Shown: one piece after another, positions 1 to 4,962 of the stretch
Numbering within the stretch: position 1 is the first letter of the stretch
How the letters are laid out: every line of letters starts with the position of its first letter
NCBI GenBank assembly: GCA_946482495.1
Contig: CAMLRV010000119.1
Location: forward strand, 1 to 6,991
Reading direction: 5' to 3'
DNA: 6,991 nucleotides
Origin: an uncultured Flavobacteriia bacterium
GTDB taxonomy: Bacteria > Bacteroidota > Bacteroidia > Flavobacteriales > Flavobacteriaceae
Notes under the pieces: model-generated
Told to the model about the DNA's origin: nothing
What the model saw: only the letters and a program-made list of their open reading frames with translations
Database searches by the model: none
Position numbers and translations under genes: made by a program

Positions 1-1
1 C

Positions 2-37
2 ATTTTTTAACAAAATCATTGAATTTTGTTGAAAAAT
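2..37 (+). other. AT-rich hairpin, possible terminator of an upstream gene
   Basis: Bases 2-16 pair with 23-37 over 15 positions, including one G-T wobble (8 with 31), around the 6-base loop CATTGA. The stem has only one G-C pair, and the following T-run is interrupted (TTTC, then CTTTTTCTTT). It could be a weak terminator of a gene to the left of the window, or simply an AT-rich palindrome. The wobble becomes an A-C mismatch on the other strand, which slightly favours function in + strand RNA. No coding sequence is evident in bases 1-108. Confidence 0.3.
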
Positions 38-48
38 TTCACTTTTTC

Positions 49-79
49 TTTGATATTAAAATTCTTACAATTAATATTG
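49..79 (+). promoter_or_regulatory. Candidate Bacteroidota promoter of the M43 protease gene
   Basis: TTTG at 49-52 serves as the -33 element. Nineteen bases later, TAATATTG at 72-79 matches the Bacteroidota -7 consensus TAnnTTTG except at one position. Transcription would begin near base 85, giving a leader of roughly 25 bases before the ATG at 109. The leader carries a direct repeat and no Shine-Dalgarno sequence. The assignment rests on motif and spacing only. Confidence 0.45.
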
Positions 80-80
80 T

Positions 81-96
81 AACCAATTAACCAATT
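81..96 (+). repeat. Tandem 8-bp direct repeat AACCAATT x2 in the leader
   Basis: AACCAATT occurs twice head to tail at 81-88 and 89-96, between the candidate -7 box and the ATG of the protease gene. It lies at or just after the expected transcription start. It may be a chance product of AT-rich sequence or a site for a regulator. Nothing else in the sequence decides between these. Confidence 0.6.
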
Positions 97-108
97 AAAA
101 TAAATTTT

Positions 109-1062
109 ATGAAAAAAATTGTTTTATCGCTTGCTATTGTAAGTATGCTTTTTTCTTGTAACAAACAAGAAGATTCTATCACTACTACTGATGGAAATTT
201 AGCTCAAAATGCTGGAAGAGGATGTTATTCAGATCAACATTTGAAAGATCAACTTGCTGCAGACCCTACATTAGCTAGACGAATGGAAGAGTTTGAATTA
301 AGATCTGCTGAAGCTATTGCTCAAGGTAGAATCGTAAATGGTGTTCTTGAAATACCAGTTGTAGTTAATGTTTTATACAGAACTACTGCTGAAAACATTT
401 CTTTAGCACAAATTCAATCTCAAATTGATGTATTAAATAAAGATTTTAATGCAGCAAATTCAGATTACAACACCCCAAACAACCCTTACAGCAGCGTTAG
501 AGCTAACGTTGGAATACGTTTCGTTTTAGACCAAGTTCTTAGAAAATCTACTACTAAGACATCTTGGGGAACAAACGATGCAATGAAAAAAACAACTAGC
601 GGCGGTATGGCTGCAGTTACTCCAACTACAAAATTAAACCTTTGGGTTTGTACAATTGGTGGAGGTATTTTAGGATATGCGCAATTCCCAGGTGGAGCTT
701 CTGCTACAGATGGAGTTGTTATCGATTCTAAATATTTTGGAAATACAGGTACAGCAACGTATCCGTTTAACTTAGGAAGAACTGCTACACACGAAGTAGG
801 TCACTGGATGAATTTACGCCATATTTGGGGTGATGCAACTTGTGGTTCAGATTTAGTTTCTGATACTCCAGTTCATAATACTGCAAACTATGGAGTTCCA
901 GCAGTTGGACACAGAAGTACTTGTTCTGGTACACCATTAGAAATGTACATGAACTACATGGACTACACTGATGACAGAGGAATGTACATGTTCTCAGCTG
1001 GTCAAAAATCTAGAATGTTAGCAATTTTTGCAGTTGGTGGTTCTAGAGCTTCTTTTAGATAA
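109..1062 (+). CDS. M43-family zinc metalloprotease, lipoprotein (pappalysin/cytophagalysin type)
   Basis: Secreted zinc endopeptidase of 317 residues. The N-terminus (basic MKK, hydrophobic residues 4-16, lipobox LFSC with Cys17) is a lipoprotein signal peptide. The residues after Cys17 (NKQED) resemble the Lys plus acidic-pair surface-export signal described for Bacteroidota lipoproteins, so the mature protein may sit on the cell surface. Residues about 35-80 look like the M43 propeptide, with Cys39 a candidate cysteine-switch residue. The catalytic domain spans about 80-310. It has the zinc motif HEVGHWMNLRH (His228, Glu229, His232, His238), with Asn235 where metzincins usually have Gly, then Asp242. 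The Met-turn is YMNYMDY with Met284. Cys245 and Cys272 are placed to form the family disulfide. There is no type IX secretion C-terminal domain, which agrees with lipoprotein export. The gene is monocistronic: a candidate promoter lies upstream and a strong terminator downstream. The family call is firm. The substrate is unknown; relatives degrade proteins and often cut at Arg. Confidence 0.92.
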   Translation: MKKIVLSLAIVSMLFSCNKQEDSITTTDGNLAQNAGRGCYSDQHLKDQLAADPTLARRMEEFELRSAEAIAQGRIVNGVLEIPVVVNVLYRTTAENISLAQIQSQIDVLNKDFNAANSDYNTPNNPYSSVRANVGIRFVLDQVLRKSTTKTSWGTNDAMKKTTSGGMAAVTPTTKLNLWVCTIGGGILGYAQFPGGASATDGVVIDSKYFGNTGTATYPFNLGRTATHEVGHWMNLRHIWGDATCGSDLVSDTPVHNTANYGVPAVGHRSTCSGTPLEMYMNYMDYTDDRGMYMFSAGQKSRMLAIFAVGGSRASFR

Positions 1063-1090
1063 TATTTAAGAAATATATTCTATAAATTAG

Positions 1091-1124
1091 TCCCGAATAG
1101 TTGAAAAGCTATTCGGGATTTTTT
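1091..1124 (+). terminator. Rho-independent terminator of the protease gene
   Basis: A perfect 10-bp stem (TCCCGAATAG at 1091-1100 with CTATTCGGGA at 1109-1118) encloses an 8-base loop and is followed by six T residues at 1119-1124. It begins 28 bases after the protease stop codon. The T-tract runs directly into the -7 box of the next gene's promoter. Confidence 0.92.
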
Positions 1125-1131
1125 ATATTTG
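1101..1131 (+). promoter_or_regulatory. Promoter of the three-gene run, overlapping the terminator
   Basis: TATATTTG at 1124-1131 matches the Bacteroidota -7 consensus TAnnTTTG exactly. TTG at 1101-1103, in the loop of the terminator hairpin, lies 20 bases upstream as the -33 element. Transcription would start near 1136, only about 5-10 bases before the ATG codons at 1141 and 1144, so the mRNA would be almost leaderless. This argues against translation starting at the TTG at 1129, which lies inside the -7 box. Confidence 0.6.
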
Positions 1132-1143
1132 AAAAAAATAATG

Positions 1144-2235
1144 ATGACGCAATCTAAAGAAATTTCAAACGCGCTACTTAGAACCATATTTATTCTATTA
1201 GGAATTGCAATATGTGGTTATTTATTATTTTCCATTTCATCAATAATTATTTATGTCATTATAGCCATTTTATTAAGCTTTGTGGCGCAACCCATTTCAG
1301 ATTTCTTTCAAAAAAGATTTAAGTTTAAACCTGTATTAGCAATTATTTGTTCATTATCCATTTTTATTTTGATTGCTTTCGGAATAGTAATGCTTTTTGT
1401 ACCATTGATTCTGAGTCAAAGTAAGAATTTATCTTTATTAGATATTAATTCTTTAGAAAAGAACTCTACTCTATTTATACATAATGTAGATGTTTGGTTA
1501 CAAGGTCATAATATCGATTACAAAAAACATATTGACGTTCAAAAAATCACAAAAACATTCAATTTTAATTTTATTACAGATATATTAAATAGTATTATCG
1601 GTTCTATTGGAAATTTCGGAATGGCATTGTTTTCCATATTTTTCATTTGTTTTTTTCTTTTAAAAGACCAAAAGCTAGTGACAGAAAATTTAAGAGCTGT
1701 GTTGCCAAACAATCACAGATGGAGAATTTTAGCATCCTTACTTCGAGTAAAAAACATGTTAGCTAAATACACTATTGGCTTACTATTACAATTATTAGTG
1801 GTATTTATTCTGTATTTTATTGTATTATTAATATTTGGAGTGGAAAATGCATTTATTATTGCATTACTAGGAGCCATTTTAAATATCATTCCATATGTTG
1901 GGCCAATTATTGCTTTAATTATGACGGCATTTTTAACTATGTTAAGTCATATTAACCAAGATTTCGGAACTGTAATTCTTCCAACTACTTTATATGTAAT
2001 TATTGGATATTTTATCGTTCAACTTATTGATAATAATATCAGCCAGCCCATTATTTTCTCAAAAAGTACCAATTCGCATCCGTTAGAAATATTTTTAGTT
2101 ACAATAATTTCTGGAACTTTATTAGGAATTATTGGAATGATTGTAGCTATTCCAGTGTATACTTCACTAAAAGTAATTCTAAAAGAATTTTACCCAGACA
2201 ATACTTTTATTCAGGTTTTAACAAAAGGCTTATAA
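1144..2235 (+). CDS. AI-2E family (PerM-like) membrane transporter
   Basis: Integral inner-membrane protein of 363 residues in the AI-2E/PerM family. Two N-terminal helices lie at about 11-30 and 31-50 and a third at about 63-90. A polar, probably extracytoplasmic segment spans about 91-150. Further helices lie at about 155-173, 211-232, 236-272 (a pair), 282-305 and 313-345. Family signatures are PYVGP at 250-254, DNNISQP near 296-302 and the HPLEIF plus Gly-rich C-terminal helix pair. The family is named after the E. coli autoinducer-2 exporter TqsA, but other members move other substrates, including ions, so the cargo here is not known. The open frame begins with TTG at 1129. I prefer ATG 1144 (ATG 1141 is nearly as good) because 1129 falls inside the promoter -7 box. 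The stop overlaps the next start by one base (TAATG), so translation of the methyltransferase is probably coupled. Confidence 0.9.
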   Translation: MTQSKEISNALLRTIFILLGIAICGYLLFSISSIIIYVIIAILLSFVAQPISDFFQKRFKFKPVLAIICSLSIFILIAFGIVMLFVPLILSQSKNLSLLDINSLEKNSTLFIHNVDVWLQGHNIDYKKHIDVQKITKTFNFNFITDILNSIIGSIGNFGMALFSIFFICFFLLKDQKLVTENLRAVLPNNHRWRILASLLRVKNMLAKYTIGLLLQLLVVFILYFIVLLIFGVENAFIIALLGAILNIIPYVGPIIALIMTAFLTMLSHINQDFGTVILPTTLYVIIGYFIVQLIDNNISQPIIFSKSTNSHPLEIFLVTIISGTLLGIIGMIVAIPVYTSLKVILKEFYPDNTFIQVLTKGL

Positions 2236-3410
2236 TGAATATTAATATTCTTACAACTGAAATTCAGGATTTTATAAATAATTCATTACAAGCTAATATT
2301 TCAAAATTAGCCTTGTCGAAAAACCCATTTCCAGAAGTAGATTGGAAAGAAATTATTAACCAAATTGTTTCTAAAAACAAATCCAAAAGCAAATTACCAA
2401 CTTGGTTTGAAACAGATAAAATATTTTATCCACCAAGTATATCTATTGAACAAACTTCTTCAGAAATTACTGCAAAATATAAATCTGACTTAATCTCAGG
2501 AAAATCTATTATTGACTTAACTGGCGGCTTTGGTGTAGATTGTTATTATTTTTCGAAAAGATTTGAAAAAGTCACGCATTGTGAAAAAAATGCAGAGCTT
2601 TCTGAAATTGTAAAACATAATTACGAAAAACTCCAAGTTGAAAATATTGAATGCATTGCTCAAAATAGTACTGATATATTAAATGATTCTGAAGTTAATT
2701 TCGATTGGATTTACATCGATCCAAGTCGAAGAAGCGATGTTAAAGGAAAAGTATTTTTATTAAAAGATTGTTTGCCAAATGTTCCAGCTAATTTAGATTT
2801 ATATTTTTCGAAAAGTAATAACATATTAATTAAAACCGCACCAATTTTAGATATTACAGCTGGAATTAACGAATTAAGCCAAATAAAATCTATTCATATT
2901 GTTGCAGTTGATAATGAAGTAAAGGAGTTATTATGGATTTTAGATAAAGATTATTTTGGTGATATTGAAATTGTTTCTGTAAATATTCAAAAAGAAAAAA
3001 CAGATTCTAATCGTTTTATTTTAGGTCAAAACGCTCCAGTAACTTTTGCTTTACCAAATATGTTTATTTACGAACCTAATGCGCCTTTATTAAAATCAGG
3101 TTGTGTAGATAATTTATGTTGCCTATTAAATATAGATAAATTACATCCACATTCGCATTTGTTTACTAATTTGAAATTAATTGAATTTCCTGGAAGAAGA
3201 TTTGTAATTGAAAACATTATTCCTTTTAAAAAAGAAGAACTAAAAAAACATATCGAAGGTAAAAAAATGAACATCACCACACGTAATTTCCCTTTAGCTG
3301 TAGAAGAAATTAGAAAAAAATATAAAATTGCGGAAGGTGGAAGTGTTTATACATTTTTTACGACCAATATAAATGAAGAAAAAATTGTTTTAATTTGCAA
3401 TAAAATATAA
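2235..3410 (+). CDS. Class I SAM-dependent methyltransferase with THUMP-like C-terminal domain
   Basis: Cytoplasmic protein of 391 residues. An N-terminal helical and linker region (1-90) leads into a Rossmann methyltransferase core at about 90-250. Motif I is DLTGGFG at 94-100 (SAM binding). An acidic residue after strand 2, Glu117, would hold the SAM ribose. The motif IV region is IDPSRR at 161-166. Residues about 255-315 match the small ferredoxin-like insert seen in the Porphyromonas PG_1098 type of protein. Residues about 316-391 form a THUMP-like domain, which in related proteins binds RNA. This suggests an RNA methyltransferase, but no member known to me has a firmly assigned target, so the substrate is left open. 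The ATG overlaps the preceding stop by one base and the next gene starts 8 bases after its stop, so it is the middle gene of a probable three-gene transcript. Domain calls are from recognised motifs and overall resemblance. Confidence 0.82.
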   Translation: MNINILTTEIQDFINNSLQANISKLALSKNPFPEVDWKEIINQIVSKNKSKSKLPTWFETDKIFYPPSISIEQTSSEITAKYKSDLISGKSIIDLTGGFGVDCYYFSKRFEKVTHCEKNAELSEIVKHNYEKLQVENIECIAQNSTDILNDSEVNFDWIYIDPSRRSDVKGKVFLLKDCLPNVPANLDLYFSKSNNILIKTAPILDITAGINELSQIKSIHIVAVDNEVKELLWILDKDYFGDIEIVSVNIQKEKTDSNRFILGQNAPVTFALPNMFIYEPNAPLLKSGCVDNLCCLLNIDKLHPHSHLFTNLKLIEFPGRRFVIENIIPFKKEELKKHIEGKKMNITTRNFPLAVEEIRKKYKIAEGGSVYTFFTTNINEEKIVLICNKI

Positions 3411-3418
3411 AACCCAAA

Positions 3419-4000
3419 ATGAAGAAATTCTTAAAATTCGCAGTATTACTTTTATTAACTAACGTTTCATTAGCACAAACTAAGATTTGTGATTTTGAAG
3501 TGAATATTGTGACCGACACAACTAGCACTCGCGTTTTAACTGATGAAATTGTAGATGAAAGCATTTTTGGTAATTCTACTTCTTTTTTAACCTTTAAAAT
3601 GTTTGAAATTGATGGTGCTTTAGGTATTAACTTCCAATATTTACAGAAAAGCAAAAGTTTATTACCGCCAATTTGCATTGATAAAAACACTAAAATTATC
3701 TTAGAACTTTCAAATGGTAAACAAGTAAAATTAGTTAACTCGATACAAGTTGAAAGCTGTAATGAATTACAATACGATGCAGTAAATAAAAATAATGTGC
3801 GTGTTTTAAATGGCTATTTCTATTTTTCACCTGAAAATTTTCAAGATTTAAAAACGGAAAAAGTGTATCAAATTAAAATAACTGCCAATACTGGCGATGT
3901 AAATTTTGTAATTAAACCTCAATTGAACTCGGAGATTTACAAAACTAAATCTACTCCAGATACTTATTTTATTGACAATTTAAAGTGTTTAGGAATTTAA
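3419..4000 (+). CDS. Secreted protein of unknown function
   Basis: A 193-residue protein whose family I do not recognise. The first 19 residues (MKK start, Leu-rich core, Ser-Leu-Ala before Gln20) form a clear type I signal peptide, so the mature protein should start at Gln20 and reach the periplasm or outside. There is no lipobox cysteine, no further membrane segment and no type IX sorting domain. The mature part is rich in Thr, Asn, Lys and alternating hydrophobic residues, as in beta-sandwich folds. It has four cysteines (24, 86, 114, 190) that could form two disulfides; Cys24 and Cys190 lie near the two ends. It starts 8 bases after the methyltransferase stop with no terminator between, so it is probably the last gene of that transcript. 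A hairpin terminator follows. Coding status is supported by the signal peptide, the tight spacing and the terminator. Function is unknown. Confidence 0.8.
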   Translation: MKKFLKFAVLLLLTNVSLAQTKICDFEVNIVTDTTSTRVLTDEIVDESIFGNSTSFLTFKMFEIDGALGINFQYLQKSKSLLPPICIDKNTKIILELSNGKQVKLVNSIQVESCNELQYDAVNKNNVRVLNGYFYFSPENFQDLKTEKVYQIKITANTGDVNFVIKPQLNSEIYKTKSTPDTYFIDNLKCLGI

Positions 4001-4028
4001 AATTCAAAGTTTACTCTAATAATTAACA

Positions 4029-4065
4029 AAATAAAAAAAGGACATTTAAGTCCTTTTTTTATTTT
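4029..4065. terminator. Bidirectional terminator between convergent operons
   Basis: AAAAAAAGGAC at 4033-4043 pairs with GTCCTTTTTTT at 4050-4060 around the 6-base loop ATTTAA. A/T pairing continues outward for about four more pairs. Both strands carry a T-run after the GC core, so it can stop transcription from either side. It lies 28 bases past the stop of the secreted-protein gene on the + strand and directly touches the stop codon of the exopolyphosphatase gene (4064-4066) on the - strand. Confidence 0.88.
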
Positions 4066-4954
4066 ATATCATATTGTGATACATCGCTTTCACCACACCA
4101 TCAGATAATCCAATTTTTGGAACAAAAATGCGACTTGCCCCACTCCATTTCATGGCACTTAAATAAATGGTAAGTGCAGGAATAATTACGTCGGCACGGT
4201 CCGTATTTAAAGCTAACTCGGCAATACGTTGTTCGTAGGTTAACGAGTTCAGATAATCAAATTGTGTTTTTAAGTATTTGTAAGTTAATGGTTTGTCTTG
4301 CATTTTACCAGACAATTTGAAAGTCTTATTAATATTTCCTCCAGAACCAATCATGATAATATTTTCTAAACCTTCTGTTTTGGTTTTAATCCATTTTTCA
4401 ATTTCTTGCCAAACCACTTCGTTTACCATGTTATTCAACAAACGAACTGTACCATTTTTGAAAGATTTGGAAGCAATCATTTTTCCATCAGAAAATAAAG
4501 AAAATTCGGTGCTACCACCACCAACATCCACGTACAAATAGTTTTCGTTAGTTTTAATATACTGATGTAAATCAGATGAAGCAATAATTGCAGCTTCTTT
4601 TTTACCATCAATGATATCAATTTTTATGTCTGCTTTTTTCTTAACTATTTCTGTAACTTCTTTTCCATTATATGCTTCACGCATAGCTGAAGTGGCACAT
4701 GCCATGTATCTTTCTACTTTGTAAACTTTCATTAATAATTTGAAAGCTTTCATAGCATCAATCATTCTGTCGATATTTTCTTCAGAAATTTCACCAACGG
4801 TAAAAGCATCTTGTCCTAAACGAATTGGCACACGAATTAAGGCACTTTTATTAAATTGGACATCTTTTCCTTTTTGCTCAATAATATTCATGATTAACAA
4901 ACGCATCGCGTTGGAACCAATATCAATTGCAGCATATTTTTTAATTTGAATCAT
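4064..4954 (-). CDS. ppx: Exopolyphosphatase, short Ppx/GppA family
   Basis: Cytoplasmic enzyme of 296 residues from the actin-like/ASKHA Ppx/GppA family. It releases phosphate from the ends of polyphosphate, or in GppA-type members hydrolyses pppGpp. The N-terminal phosphate-binding loop is DIGSN at 11-15. Arg92 (in TSAMREA) and Glu120 (in GKKEA) align with E. coli PPX Arg93 and the general base Glu121. The second phosphate loop is DVGGGSTE at 143-150, and a Gly-rich GSGGN follows at 203-207. The C-terminal LSDG motif near 273-276 closes the two-domain core. The HD-like C-terminal domains of the roughly 510-residue E. coli PPX are absent, so this is the short form common in many bacteria. 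The gene starts 8 bases after the ppk1 stop, which makes a co-transcribed polyphosphate pair and favours exopolyphosphatase over a purely pppGpp role. Start: ATG directly before the conserved IQIKKYAAIDIGSN segment. Confidence 0.9.
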   Translation of the reverse strand: MIQIKKYAAIDIGSNAMRLLIMNIIEQKGKDVQFNKSALIRVPIRLGQDAFTVGEISEENIDRMIDAMKAFKLLMKVYKVERYMACATSAMREAYNGKEVTEIVKKKADIKIDIIDGKKEAAIIASSDLHQYIKTNENYLYVDVGGGSTEFSLFSDGKMIASKSFKNGTVRLLNNMVNEVVWQEIEKWIKTKTEGLENIIMIGSGGNINKTFKLSGKMQDKPLTYKYLKTQFDYLNSLTYEQRIAELALNTDRADVIIPALTIYLSAMKWSGASRIFVPKIGLSDGVVKAMYHNMI

Positions 4955-4962
4955 TAACTTAT

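Noticed and set aside
109..1062. Type IX secretion C-terminal sorting domain on the protease
   Set aside because: The protein ends soon after the catalytic domain (GSRASFR) with no added beta-rich domain or the usual terminal Lys-containing motif; a lipobox is present instead.
1129..1131. TTG start codon for the AI-2E gene
   Set aside because: It lies inside a perfect TAnnTTTG promoter box, five bases after a terminator T-tract. ATG 1141/1144 follow in the same frame.
3068..3280. Open frame of 70 codons on the - strand inside the methyltransferase gene
   Set aside because: It lies wholly antisense to a well-supported domain-bearing gene, has no recognisable motif and no promoter or spacing signal of its own.
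3358..3690. Open frame of 110 codons on the - strand across the methyltransferase end and the secreted-protein start
   Set aside because: It overlaps two + strand genes antisense, including a clear signal peptide region. Its own translation shows no domain, and its runs of hydrophobic residues are what AT-rich antisense frames give.
4293..4541. Open frame of 82 codons on the + strand inside ppx
   Set aside because: Antisense to conserved Ppx motifs, including the GGGSTE loop; a shadow of the real gene.
4740..4949. Open frame of 69 codons on the + strand inside ppx
   Set aside because: Antisense to the conserved ppx N-terminus, with no independent signals.
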